This document shows, piece after piece, positions 51,447-59,671 of a stretch of 64,000 nt of DNA. The notes under the pieces were generated by a model. That model did not search any database. It saw nothing but the letters and a program-made list of their open reading frames with translations, and was not told the origin of the DNA. Made by a program: the position numbers and the translations under genes. Source of the stretch: Bacillota bacterium (GTDB lineage Bacteria; Bacillota; Clostridia; DSM-8532); assembly GCA_023415825.1 (NCBI GenBank), contig JAEZJF010000022.1:496001-560000 (forward strand), read 5' to 3'. Positions within the stretch are counted from its first letter, which is position 1, and the number at the start of each line of letters is the position of its first letter.

Positions 51447-52522
51447 TGGAAACCTTGGAACTCTTAAAAAAACTCACATCCCTGGATGGCGTATCTGGCG
51501 AAGAGAAGCCTGTCAGGGACTTTATACTGTCCCATGTCAAGGACTATGTTGACGAGTATCATATTGATAGCCTGGGCAACCTGATTACCTTCAAAAAAGG
51601 TACCGGAAAAGGCCCAAAGGTCATGCTGGATGCCCATATGGACGAGGTAGGGCTGATGGTGACCCACATTAACTCAGATGGCCTTTTGAAATTCCAGACC
51701 ATTGGCGGTATCGAGGCCAGAGTGCTGGTAGGAAAACGTGTCCGTATCGGAGATAAAGGTATCCCGGGAGTAATAGGCTATAAGCCTATTCACCTCCAAA
51801 GTGAGCATGATCGTAAATCTGCTGTCAATAAGAAACAGCTTACCATTGATATCGGGGCCAAGGATAAGGATCAGGCTGAGGAAAGCGTGGAAATAGGGGA
51901 TAGTGTGGCATTTGCCTATGATCCTGTAGAGTTTGGCGATAACAAGCTCATGGCCAAAGCCCTTGATGACCGGGTTGGCTGTGCGGCTCTCATTGAGCTC
52001 TTAAAAGGTCAATACGAATGTGATATCTACGGCTGCTTTACCGTACAGGAAGAGATTGGCTTAAAGGGCGCCAAAACTGCCTCCTTCCATGTCATGCCCG
52101 ATGTGGCTTTGGTTTTGGAAGGCACGACCTGTTATGATGTGCCCGATACGGACGAACAAAGCATGAGCACCTGGTGCGGCAAAGGTCCGGCACTTACCAT
52201 TATGGATCGATCGGTCATTACAGACAGAGATTTTTTAACTCTGATTACTGATGTGGCCAAGGATAATAAAATCCCATACCAGTACAAAAAGACTATCTCA
52301 GGTGGAACGGACGCAGGGCGTATCCAGGCCAATGCAACAGGTGTTAAGGTAGCGACCATTGCGGTTCCCTGCCGTTATATTCATACACCGGTCTCTGTCA
52401 TGGATATATCCGATTTTGATAACATGCTGTCCCTTGCCAAAAAGGTAATAGAGACTGTTGCAGCGGGAGGCCCCGCCGTGATCAATCTTTACCGGGAAGA
52501 AGGAGGAAAAAAATATGTTTGA
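51443..52522 (+). CDS. M42-family aminopeptidase, copy 2
   Basis: Second M42 peptidase, 359 residues, the longest of the three. Motifs: LDAHMDEVGLMVTHI, ALDDRVGCAALIELL, FTVQEEIGLKGAKTA, VLEGTTCYDVP (Glu in place of the Asp seen in copies 1 and 3, still able to bind metal) and CRYIHTPVS. Its ATG lies in the ATGA overlap with copy 1, and GGGAGGG is upstream. A C-terminal tail of ~15 residues (NLYREEGGKKYV) overlaps copy 3 by 8 bp. The Glu ligand and the longer tail suggest a different substrate preference. Confidence 0.9.
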   Translation: MMETLELLKKLTSLDGVSGEEKPVRDFILSHVKDYVDEYHIDSLGNLITFKKGTGKGPKVMLDAHMDEVGLMVTHINSDGLLKFQTIGGIEARVLVGKRVRIGDKGIPGVIGYKPIHLQSEHDRKSAVNKKQLTIDIGAKDKDQAEESVEIGDSVAFAYDPVEFGDNKLMAKALDDRVGCAALIELLKGQYECDIYGCFTVQEEIGLKGAKTASFHVMPDVALVLEGTTCYDVPDTDEQSMSTWCGKGPALTIMDRSVITDRDFLTLITDVAKDNKIPYQYKKTISGGTDAGRIQANATGVKVATIAVPCRYIHTPVSVMDISDFDNMLSLAKKVIETVAAGGPAVINLYREEGGKKYV

Positions 52523-53495
52523 GATGGTAAAAACTTTAACTCAAACCTTCGGGCCCTCAGGCTATGAAAAGAGAGTGGCTGAAGTCATAAAAGGCTATTT
52601 GAAGGATAAGATGGATGAAATAAGGACTGACGCTCTGGGTAACTTCATCTGCGTTAAAAAGGGCAGCGGAAAGAAAGTGATGCTGGCCGCTCATATGGAT
52701 GAGATCGGCATTATTGTGTCCTATATTGATGACAAAGGCTTCTTGAGATTCGGCAATATTGGCGGACTTCCTCCCATGATTATCCTGGGACAGCGTGTTA
52801 CCTTTGAAAACGGTATTGTGGGTGTTGTCTGGTATGAAGAAAACATTGACAATATGAAGAATGCCAAGCTTGAAAAGATGTATATCGATATTGGTGCAGG
52901 CTCAAGGGAAGAGGCTGAGAAGCTGGTCAAGGTGGGAGACCTGGCAGTCTTTGTCGGGGAAACCGTTGAACAACATGGCAAGCTTATTTCCAAGGCTCTG
53001 GATGATCGCATAGGCTGTGCCGTCTTGATTCAGGTCGCATTAAATCAGCCGGAAACCGATAATGAAATTTACTATGTTTTTACCGCCCAGGAAGAGGTGG
53101 GTTTAAGAGGAGCCAAAACAGCAGCTTTTGGAATAGTACCCGACATGGCTCTGGCTATTGATGTTTGCGATACCGGTGATACGCCAAGCTGTAAGCCAAT
53201 GGCCGTGCGCTTAGGAGAAGGACCCACCGTTAAGATCAAGGACAGAAGCGTGATTTCTCATCCCAGGGTAAAGGATCTTTTGATTCAAGCGGCTCAAAAA
53301 AATAACATTCCGTATCAAATGGAAGTCATGATGGATGGAGGAACAGATGCCGGGAGTATACATATCACGGCAGGTGGTATTCCCTCGGGCGGCGTCTCCA
53401 TTCCTACTCGGTTTATCCACGATACGGCGGAGATGGTGGATATAAAGGATGTTGAAAATGCGATAAAATTACTTTCAGAGTTTGTTAAGCTATAA
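52515..53495 (+). CDS. M42-family aminopeptidase, copy 3
   Basis: Third M42 peptidase, 326 residues. Motifs: LAAHMDEIGIIVSYI, ALDDRIGCAVLIQVA, FTAQEEVGLRGAKTA, AIDVCDTGDTP and TRFIHDTAEMV. The GGAGGAAAAAAAT stretch gives its ribosome site. Closest in motif pattern to copy 2, so the triplet probably arose by tandem duplication and then diverged. A 23-bp hairpin at 53516 ends the unit. Confidence 0.9.
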   Translation: MFEMVKTLTQTFGPSGYEKRVAEVIKGYLKDKMDEIRTDALGNFICVKKGSGKKVMLAAHMDEIGIIVSYIDDKGFLRFGNIGGLPPMIILGQRVTFENGIVGVVWYEENIDNMKNAKLEKMYIDIGAGSREEAEKLVKVGDLAVFVGETVEQHGKLISKALDDRIGCAVLIQVALNQPETDNEIYYVFTAQEEVGLRGAKTAAFGIVPDMALAIDVCDTGDTPSCKPMAVRLGEGPTVKIKDRSVISHPRVKDLLIQAAQKNNIPYQMEVMMDGGTDAGSIHITAGGIPSGGVSIPTRFIHDTAEMVDIKDVENAIKLLSEFVKL

Positions 53496-53515
53496 GAAAT
53501 ATCTGTTTAAGAGTC

Positions 53516-53568
53516 AAGGGGACGGTTCTCCCGACTCCTTTATAGGGAGTCAGGAGAACCGTCCCCTT
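53516..53568. repeat. long GGGGACGGTTCTC hairpin, terminator or REP-like element
   Basis: Arms 53516-53538 and 53546-53568 pair over 23 bp with a single mismatch; the core is GGGGACGGTTCTC. It lies 20 bp after the last M42 gene and before the converging dehydrogenase gene. I recall similar GGGGACGGTTCT palindromes scattered in clostridial genomes, in some cases near REP-type transposases, but none is present here. It can serve as a two-way terminator although the T-tract is short. Confidence 0.7.
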
Positions 53569-53628
53569 CTCTATCTATAGGTCGAATGGGTATGCCCCCC
53601 CAAATACTTAGCAGCAGGGTATTTCAAT

Positions 53629-54579
53629 TTATAATTTATTAACCGGCCAAGTGGGCATTTTTCCGGTTAATACTTCATCAATACCCATGGCTGCATGCAT
53701 ACCCATCCGTTGCACGCATTCCTTTGTTAAAGTTGCGCTGTGAGGAGTGACTATAATATTATCCAGGGATAAAAGCGGTGAATTCTTATTTACGGGCTCT
53801 TCCACAAAAACATCAAGGCATGCCATTGCGATTGTATGACTTACCAGTGCGTCATACAGATCATTTTCATTGATGATGCCGCCTCTTGCTGCATTAATGA
53901 TGCAGGCGTCTTTTTTCATAAGCTGAAACTCATTTTTGCCTATCAAGTTTCGTGTTTCCTCACTAAGAGGTAGATGGAGAGTAACATAATCACAATCAGG
54001 AAGAAGAGCCTGTAAGGAATCTGCCTTTTCGTATTCAATAGCATTACCGCTCCCCAAAAAAGGATCATAAACGATGACACGCATGCCCAGTCCATTCTTG
54101 GCCTTTTGTGCTACAAGTCTTCCTATTCGGCCAAAGCCTATAATACCCAAGGTTTTACCTTCAATATCATGGGCATTCAAGGTATGGCGAAATTCGAAAT
54201 GACCTTTTTTAGTTTCTCTGTCGCATAAAGGAAATTGATGAGCTGCTGCGAGGATAAATCCCAGGGTATGTTCCGCCACGCTTATGGCATTGGACTCAGG
54301 AGCGAACACAACCTGGATACCAAGCTCTGTTGCGGCTTTCACATCTATATTATCCAAGCCCACACCATGCCTGGCTATAACCTTCAGATTCTTTCCGGCC
54401 AAAATCATTTCTTTTGTAAACGGAAAATTTCTTACAATGACTGCATCACAATCGACTATCTCTTTTTTTATGCATTCATCGGAGTAACCGCTTCCGATGA
54501 CCAGCTCATATCCTCGATCCATTAAAAATTGTTTTCCTGCTGGAGCAATATCCTGTGGTATCAGTACACGACCCTTCAT
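53629..54579 (-). CDS. D-2-hydroxyacid dehydrogenase (SerA/hydroxypyruvate reductase type)
   Basis: NAD-dependent oxidoreductase of 316 residues; single catalytic and nucleotide-binding domain pair, without the regulatory ACT domain of SerA. The Rossmann motif is LGIIGFGRIGRLVAQ (~145-159), with YDPF giving the Asp that favours NAD. Catalytic residues: Arg in NAARGGIINE, Glu in DVFVEEPV, His in TPHSATLTKE. Substrate recognition GVGLDNID is present. It could interconvert hydroxypyruvate and glycerate, or a related pair. Its start overlaps the enolase-like stop by 4 bp, so the two are coupled. It is the last gene of the leftward cluster. Confidence 0.88.
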   Translation of the reverse strand: MKGRVLIPQDIAPAGKQFLMDRGYELVIGSGYSDECIKKEIVDCDAVIVRNFPFTKEMILAGKNLKVIARHGVGLDNIDVKAATELGIQVVFAPESNAISVAEHTLGFILAAAHQFPLCDRETKKGHFEFRHTLNAHDIEGKTLGIIGFGRIGRLVAQKAKNGLGMRVIVYDPFLGSGNAIEYEKADSLQALLPDCDYVTLHLPLSEETRNLIGKNEFQLMKKDACIINAARGGIINENDLYDALVSHTIAMACLDVFVEEPVNKNSPLLSLDNIIVTPHSATLTKECVQRMGMHAAMGIDEVLTGKMPTWPVNKL

Positions 54580-55832
54580 CTTAATCCTCCTTCCGAGTTT
54601 TGCAAGAGCTGATCTTCAATCGATAAAAGGCGATTGTATTTTACGACTCTTTCACCTCTTACAGGAGAGCCCAGTTTAATCATGGTAGCACCAATGCCGG
54701 TAGCAAAATCAGCTATTATCGGATCACAGGTATCGTTGGATCGCAATGAAACAATGACCGACTGATTGCTGCGCTTTGCTTCAGCAGCAGTTTCAAGAGC
54801 CTCAGTGATGGTACCAATCTGGTTAATCTTTAATAATATGGCGCTGGTGGCTTCCATGCCTATTCCTGTTTGCAGCCTCTTTTTATTGCTTGCATACAAA
54901 TCATCTCCCACTAGCATGACATCGCCTAACTGGCTCTTTAATTTACGGAAGCTCTCAAAGTCATTTTCTTCAAAAGCATCTTCAAAAAAGGTTATAGGAT
55001 ACTTTTTGCAGAGGCCCAGGTAATACTGGATTAAGTCATCCGCGGATATAAGTTCTCCCTTAATCCGATAGGTCTTGTTTTCGGCATTATACAGCTCATT
55101 TGCAGCTACATCAAAGGCGAGACTCATTTTGCCTGAATAGCCGCACTTGTCAATACTGTCCAATATCGCTTCAATAGCATCCTCGTTGGATTTAAAGGGG
55201 CCGGAAAGTGCTCCCCCTGTGTCGCTGATACTCCCGAATCTCTTTTTTAAGCTTTTTTCAAGGTTTTTGCGAACCGCAGCTATGGCCTCAAGCGATTCGG
55301 AAAAAGTGGGGAAGCCATTACTGACACAGATAAAATCTTCAAAATCAAGAAAAGAGGAAGAGGAATGAACTCCGCCTGCTATTACAGTTGCAATAGGCGA
55401 CGGGAGATTTATCGCATAGCGGCCGCCTATATAGCGATAGAGCGGCATATGCATGCTGGCGCTGGCAGCCTTGTATACCGCAGCCGAAACAGGGAGAATA
55501 GCGTTGCCGCCAAGCCTTTGCTTATTCTCAGTACCGTCCAGATCAAGCATTTTCCTGTCAATGGCTGCAGGATCTGAAAGGTCGCATCCTATAATGGCGG
55601 GTGCAATAATTGTTTTGACGTTATTGACCGCATTTCTGGTGCCGTTGCCATCATACCTTTTTTCACCGTCCAACAGTTCAAAGGCCTCATAGCCGCCTTT
55701 GGAGGTTCCGCTTGGAACCGAGGCAGTAACTACCAATTGGCTGTCTGTAACAAGCTCAACCTCTACCGCGGGTTTTCCTGTTCCCGCAAGAATTTCGTAA
55801 GCTCTGATACTCTGTATCTTAGCAAAGCTCAT
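54576..55832 (-). CDS. enolase-like protein with altered active site
   Basis: Enolase-family protein of 418 residues. Overall architecture is kept: VPSGTSKGGYEAFELLDG loop, metal ligands Asp241 (AFDVAANE), Glu284 (FFEDAFEE) and Asp310 (LVGDDLYASN), Lys335 (LKINQIGT), Lys386 (IKLGSP), Arg364 and His156. Two residues central to 2-phosphoglycerate dehydration are changed: the DEGG catalytic Glu (Glu211 in yeast) is Thr205 in SDTGGALS, and the loop His (His373 in yeast, SHRSGET) is Leu363 in SLRSNDT. Standard phosphopyruvate hydratase activity is therefore doubtful, and a different substrate or chemistry is likely. It sits between a kinase-like and a dehydrogenase gene and overlaps the latter. 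Automatic annotation would probably call it eno; I advise against that. Confidence 0.85.
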   Translation of the reverse strand: MSFAKIQSIRAYEILAGTGKPAVEVELVTDSQLVVTASVPSGTSKGGYEAFELLDGEKRYDGNGTRNAVNNVKTIIAPAIIGCDLSDPAAIDRKMLDLDGTENKQRLGGNAILPVSAAVYKAASASMHMPLYRYIGGRYAINLPSPIATVIAGGVHSSSSFLDFEDFICVSNGFPTFSESLEAIAAVRKNLEKSLKKRFGSISDTGGALSGPFKSNEDAIEAILDSIDKCGYSGKMSLAFDVAANELYNAENKTYRIKGELISADDLIQYYLGLCKKYPITFFEDAFEENDFESFRKLKSQLGDVMLVGDDLYASNKKRLQTGIGMEATSAILLKINQIGTITEALETAAEAKRSNQSVIVSLRSNDTCDPIIADFATGIGATMIKLGSPVRGERVVKYNRLLSIEDQLLQNSEGGLR

Positions 55833-55835
55833 TTT

Positions 55836-57191
55836 TTAACCCCCGATCAATACAACCCTTAAATTCATAACATTAGTTCCAGTGTGGCCTGTATTAATAA
55901 TATTTTTTGTTTTTAAAAAGACTTCTTCCGTAGCATGTTTTTTAAGCTGATCTTTGATTATAAAACCTTCTGATTCAATTTCATGCTTTGTAAGCGGATC
56001 GGCAATGGCTCCTGCGTACTGTGTCGGTCCGTCAGTGCCATCAGTATCTATTGACGCGATTGCCCAGCTATGAGCGGCCTTCATATAGTTAACATAGGAC
56101 AGCACCAGCTCCATGTTTGGTCCTCCGCGTCCGGATTCACCGTTGATTGTTACAGTAGTTTCACCGCCTGTGATTAGTGCACATGGCATGCAAAACGGTC
56201 TGTTGTTTTTTAGTATCTCGTTTGAAATACCGGCTAGGAATATACCGGCCTCAGCTGACTCACCCTCCAGGTGGGTTGCCAGAATATGAGCTTGGTAGCC
56301 CAGTTGTTCTGCTTTTTTTGCGGCTGCCTCACATGCGGTTTTAGGGTTTCCTACACTCAATATGGTCTGCCGCATGTTTTCAAGAGATTTAACCGTTTCC
56401 CATTCTTCGTGCAGGGTTCCTTCATTGAGGTATTGAACGACGTTTCTCGGTATTCGGTCTGCAAGATCATAGGTTTTCAGTACTTCTACAGCATCTTTAA
56501 ATGTTGTCGGATCAGCCTTGGACATGTCAGGCCAGGGCATAATGTCTTCATCAACCGTATCAAGGGTGATGGTGTAAACATGCGCAGGCTGTGCATATTT
56601 GACTAATCTGCCGCCTTTGAGCTTGCAAAGATGCCTTCTTACGGTATTCATCTCACGGATTGTTGCGCCGGATTTTAGCAAAACCTCATTCGTAATCTGT
56701 AAATCTTCCAGCGATATCCCGTCAGGCGGAATGACCGTCATAGCTGAGGCCCCGCCGGTTATGGCTGCAAACACGAGATCCTTTTCTCCAGCCTTTTGTA
56801 GGACTTCCATTATCTTAACAGCAGCTGTTATACTGTCAGTGTCTGGGATAGGATGGCCTGTCCGGTATATCTTAATTCGTTCAAGGGTTCTGTCATCGCC
56901 CTTTTTTACAGCCAAAACACCGTCCGTTATTCTGTCACCCAGGATTTCTACCAATTCTTTCACGATTGGGTAGGAGCCTTTTCCGGAGCCTACAACATAG
57001 ATATTTTCAATTTCGTCCAGATTGTGACAAGAATCTCCTATGTAGAGGCTTTTGCTTTGTATTGAAACCAGGCTTTTTGTTCTGATACCAGGGTCAACTG
57101 CATCAACACCGCATGATAGAATGTCAATCAAGTTTTTTCTTTTTTTTTCAATGCCGTGGCTGCATATGTCTTCTGCGTTTATCGTTCTCAT
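55836..57191 (-). CDS. glycerate 2-kinase-like protein (DUF4147/MOFRL family), divergent
   Basis: A 451-residue protein of the GckA/TtuD type, which phosphorylates D-glycerate to 2-phosphoglycerate. Family blocks: VVGSGKGSYPIVKEL (~67-81), GHPIPDTDS, LEDLQITNEVLLKSGATIRE, MNTVRRHLCKLKGGRL, and a C-terminal MOFRL domain (ITGGETTVTINGESGRGGPN; IDTDGTDGPTQYAGAIAD). It departs from the usual consensus at several sites: SGGGSAL is TGGASAM, the SDVxGD...SGPT stretch reads LDTVDED...WPDM (~210-223), and GGRN is GGPN. These changes lie around the nucleotide/phosphate site, so the substrate may not be glycerate. Four bp separate it from the enolase-like gene. An AGGTTAG site precedes ATG 57191. Confidence 0.82.
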   Translation of the reverse strand: MRTINAEDICSHGIEKKRKNLIDILSCGVDAVDPGIRTKSLVSIQSKSLYIGDSCHNLDEIENIYVVGSGKGSYPIVKELVEILGDRITDGVLAVKKGDDRTLERIKIYRTGHPIPDTDSITAAVKIMEVLQKAGEKDLVFAAITGGASAMTVIPPDGISLEDLQITNEVLLKSGATIREMNTVRRHLCKLKGGRLVKYAQPAHVYTITLDTVDEDIMPWPDMSKADPTTFKDAVEVLKTYDLADRIPRNVVQYLNEGTLHEEWETVKSLENMRQTILSVGNPKTACEAAAKKAEQLGYQAHILATHLEGESAEAGIFLAGISNEILKNNRPFCMPCALITGGETTVTINGESGRGGPNMELVLSYVNYMKAAHSWAIASIDTDGTDGPTQYAGAIADPLTKHEIESEGFIIKDQLKKHATEEVFLKTKNIINTGHTGTNVMNLRVVLIGG

Positions 57192-57212
57192 GGCTGTCTA
57201 ACCTCCATTAGC

Positions 57213-57252
57213 GGGTCGAGGCTCGTGCTGCGTTCTAATTGGAACACGCCTC
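57213..57252 (-). repeat. hairpin-forming repeat, copy 2
   Basis: Same 40-bp element as 37443-37482 (about 31 of 40 identical), between livF and the kinase-like gene and including the last bases of the livF stop codon. Its pairing is less perfect (GAGGC...GCCTC plus inner pairs on the minus strand). It may be an intercistronic hairpin that lowers or stabilises expression of the three downstream genes. Confidence 0.5.
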
Positions 57253-57961
57253 ACATGCCAAGGTAGGACTTTTTCATTGAAGGATTCTTGGAAAGATTTT
57301 CAACAGTGTCATGCAGGGTGACTCTGCCCGACTCAATAACGTAAGCGCGTTTTGATGCTTTAAGAGCCAGATAGGCGCTTTGCTCCACAAGAAGAATGGT
57401 TGTACCCTGCTGATTAATTTGCTTGAGAGCCAGAAAAATATCGCGGATAATAATAGGGGCAAGGCCCATGGAGGGCTCATCAAGCAAGAGAAGATCGGGC
57501 TTTACCATCAACGCTCTTCCCATGGCCAGCATTTGCTGCTCACCGCCGCTCAAAGTGCCGGAACACTGATTTTTTCGTTCTTTAAGTCTAGGAAAAAGCT
57601 CAAATACGTATTCAAGCTGTTTTTGACGCTGCGTCTTATCCTTGCAGGTATATGCGCCTATATTGAGGTTTTCGAGAACAGTCAGATCAGAAAAGACACG
57701 GCGACCCTCTGGTACATAGCCGATTCCCATTTTACAGACATTGTTGGGAAGCAGCTTGTTCATTGAAACACCATTGAAGGAGATGTCACCCGAGCTCGTT
57801 TTGATAATACCCATAATAGCGTTTAAAAGTGTGCTTTTACCAGCCCCATTGGCACCCAAAACAGAAACGAATTCACCTTTTTCAACGTTTATAGATAGGT
57901 CGTATAAAGCTCTAACCTGTCCATAGTTTACACTGATATTTTCAATATTAAGCATATTCAT
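57251..57961 (-). CDS. livF: branched-chain-type ABC transporter ATP-binding protein LivF
   Basis: Second ATPase of the Liv-type importer, 236 residues. Walker A is LGANGAGKSTLLNAI, signature LSGGEQQMLAMGRALM, Walker B LLLLDEPSMGLAP, switch region LLVEQSAYLAL. The compact size and the YVPEGRRVFSDLTVLENL segment are typical of LivF. ATG 57961 is chosen because GAGGAG is seven bases upstream; the frame is open to 57982. It overlaps livG by 14 bp. Confidence 0.92.
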   Translation of the reverse strand: MNMLNIENISVNYGQVRALYDLSINVEKGEFVSVLGANGAGKSTLLNAIMGIIKTSSGDISFNGVSMNKLLPNNVCKMGIGYVPEGRRVFSDLTVLENLNIGAYTCKDKTQRQKQLEYVFELFPRLKERKNQCSGTLSGGEQQMLAMGRALMVKPDLLLLDEPSMGLAPIIIRDIFLALKQINQQGTTILLVEQSAYLALKASKRAYVIESGRVTLHDTVENLSKNPSMKKSYLGM

Positions 57962-58721
57962 CATCAGTCTCCTCAACACCAAGATAGGCTTTTATTACAT
58001 CTGGATTGTTCGATATCTCCAGAGGAGTACCAAAGGCTATAGGACTTCCGTGATTTAAAACCATAATCCGGTCTGAAATGCCCATGACCATCTTCATGTC
58101 GTGTTCGATGAGCACGATGGTCATTCCCCTTTTATTAATGTCTTTGATCAGTGCATTCATTTCATCTCTTTCTTCTGTATTTAAGCCCGCTACCGGCTCG
58201 TCCAGCATAATGATGTCTGGTGAGGTTGCATAGCAGCGAGCGATCTCAAGTCGCTTCTGATCTCCATAGGACAACATACCTGCAGCATGATTTTCTTTAC
58301 CCTTGAGTCCGGTGACCTCAAGAGCATTCATGGCAATGGGTGTCATCTCGTCATGGATTTTTTTGTGAACTCGCTTGCTTATGAGCTCCCATGCCAAGGG
58401 AGAGCCGCTCCTGACCGAAAGCGGTACGATAATATTCTCCAATACCGTTACATCGGTAAACAGCTTTGGGTTTTGGAAAGTACGCCCTAAACCCAACCTG
58501 TTTATCATATATGGAGGGAATCCTGTAATCTCATCATTATGGAGGTATACTTTACCTGCTGTAGGGGTGTATACACCGGTAATAACATTAAACATTGTAC
58601 TTTTACCGGAGCCATTGGGGCCTATGATGCTGAAAAGCTCACCTTTATTGATCTCAAATGACACTTCATTGAGAGCATATAGTCCACCAAATTTCATTGA
58701 TATTCCCTCAACTCTAATCAT
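57948..58721 (-). CDS. livG: branched-chain-type ABC transporter ATP-binding protein LivG
   Basis: First ATPase of the importer, 257 residues. Walker A is IGPNGSGKSTMFNVI, signature LSYGDQKRLEIARCYA, Walker B IIMLDEPVAGLN, and IEHDMKMVMGISDRI carries the switch His. LGRTFQNPKLFTDVTVLENI is a LivG mark. ATG 58721 (GTTGGGGA upstream) overlaps the livM stop by 4 bp; the longer open frame to 58889 lies inside livM and is not coding. Confidence 0.92.
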   Translation of the reverse strand: MIRVEGISMKFGGLYALNEVSFEINKGELFSIIGPNGSGKSTMFNVITGVYTPTAGKVYLHNDEITGFPPYMINRLGLGRTFQNPKLFTDVTVLENIIVPLSVRSGSPLAWELISKRVHKKIHDEMTPIAMNALEVTGLKGKENHAAGMLSYGDQKRLEIARCYATSPDIIMLDEPVAGLNTEERDEMNALIKDINKRGMTIVLIEHDMKMVMGISDRIMVLNHGSPIAFGTPLEISNNPDVIKAYLGVEETDDEYA

Positions 58722-59665
58722 CTTATATCCCCAACCTTTATCAGTGTTTTGTTTCGCTTCAGCTTTCCTCCAATACCTTCCGGCATATAGATCATACCGA
58801 GAATAAGAACCAAGCCATATGCAATGAGGCGATACTCCCCAATAAATCTGAAGTATTCTGTTGCAATGGTGAGAACTGCGGTTGCACAAATCATTCCGAA
58901 GATACTTCGCTGTCCTCCAAAGATGGACATTGTGAGAAAGAGTATTGAAACATCGGTTTTAAAATTGTCGGGATGGATGTAGCCGATGTAGCTGGCGTAA
59001 AGTGCGCCTGCTACGCCCCCGTAAATAGCGCTGATAATAAAAGCAAGAAGCTTTGTTTTTACCACATTAACACCGTTCATGTTTGAAGCGATGTCGCTTT
59101 TGTTAACTGCAAAGAAGTACAGTCCCAGTCGAGAACGGTATATACGGATACTGAGGATGGAAAAAAACAATATTGCAATAAACGCAAGATAATAAAAACT
59201 GGTCATTGATCTAAAGGCAAAACCGAAAATCTTTGGGACAGGTATCTTGGAAACACCCTGAGGACCTCCGGTAAGCGATATGAAATTCATCATTACAAGA
59301 TATACGATTTCATTAACACCCAGTGTGGTCATGATCAAATAGAGTCCTGATACCTTAATGGTTGGCAATCCGACAATAAAGCCTACTATACAGGCTGCTG
59401 CAATTACAAACAACAAGCTTAGCCAGAACGACATGCCAAATTTAACGCAGAGTAGGGCAGAGGTGTATGCGCCAATACCGTAGAAAGCTCCTTGTGCGTT
59501 GGAGACTTGCCCGGAAGCACCAAGAATGCCCAAGCCCATTACAGCTATGGAGGTTATCATAATATAAATGACAATATGCAAAATGTATTTAGGCAGGTAT
59601 GCGGGAAATGTAGAAGCGAGCAATAAAAATAACACCAGGAAGATTGTTTTTATATGTTTTTTCAT
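58718..59665 (-). CDS. livM: branched-chain-type ABC transporter permease LivM
   Basis: Membrane subunit of 315 residues with eight or nine helices. LGILGASGQVSNAQGAFYGIGAYTSA is the usual LivM N-terminal block (~45-70), and GLYLIMTTLGVNEIVYLVM and GVAGALYASYIGYIHPDNF are typical. GTGAGGAAAT precedes ATG 59665. It ends inside the livG start and begins 6 bp after livH. Confidence 0.92.
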   Translation of the reverse strand: MKKHIKTIFLVLFLLLASTFPAYLPKYILHIVIYIMITSIAVMGLGILGASGQVSNAQGAFYGIGAYTSALLCVKFGMSFWLSLLFVIAAACIVGFIVGLPTIKVSGLYLIMTTLGVNEIVYLVMMNFISLTGGPQGVSKIPVPKIFGFAFRSMTSFYYLAFIAILFFSILSIRIYRSRLGLYFFAVNKSDIASNMNGVNVVKTKLLAFIISAIYGGVAGALYASYIGYIHPDNFKTDVSILFLTMSIFGGQRSIFGMICATAVLTIATEYFRFIGEYRLIAYGLVLILGMIYMPEGIGGKLKRNKTLIKVGDIR

Positions 59666-59671
59666 ATTTCC

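Noticed and set aside
57948..58889. Longer 313-codon form of livG
   Set aside because: The extra 56 N-terminal codons lie within livM and are unlike any ATPase; the ATG at 58721 has the ribosome site and the family N-terminus.
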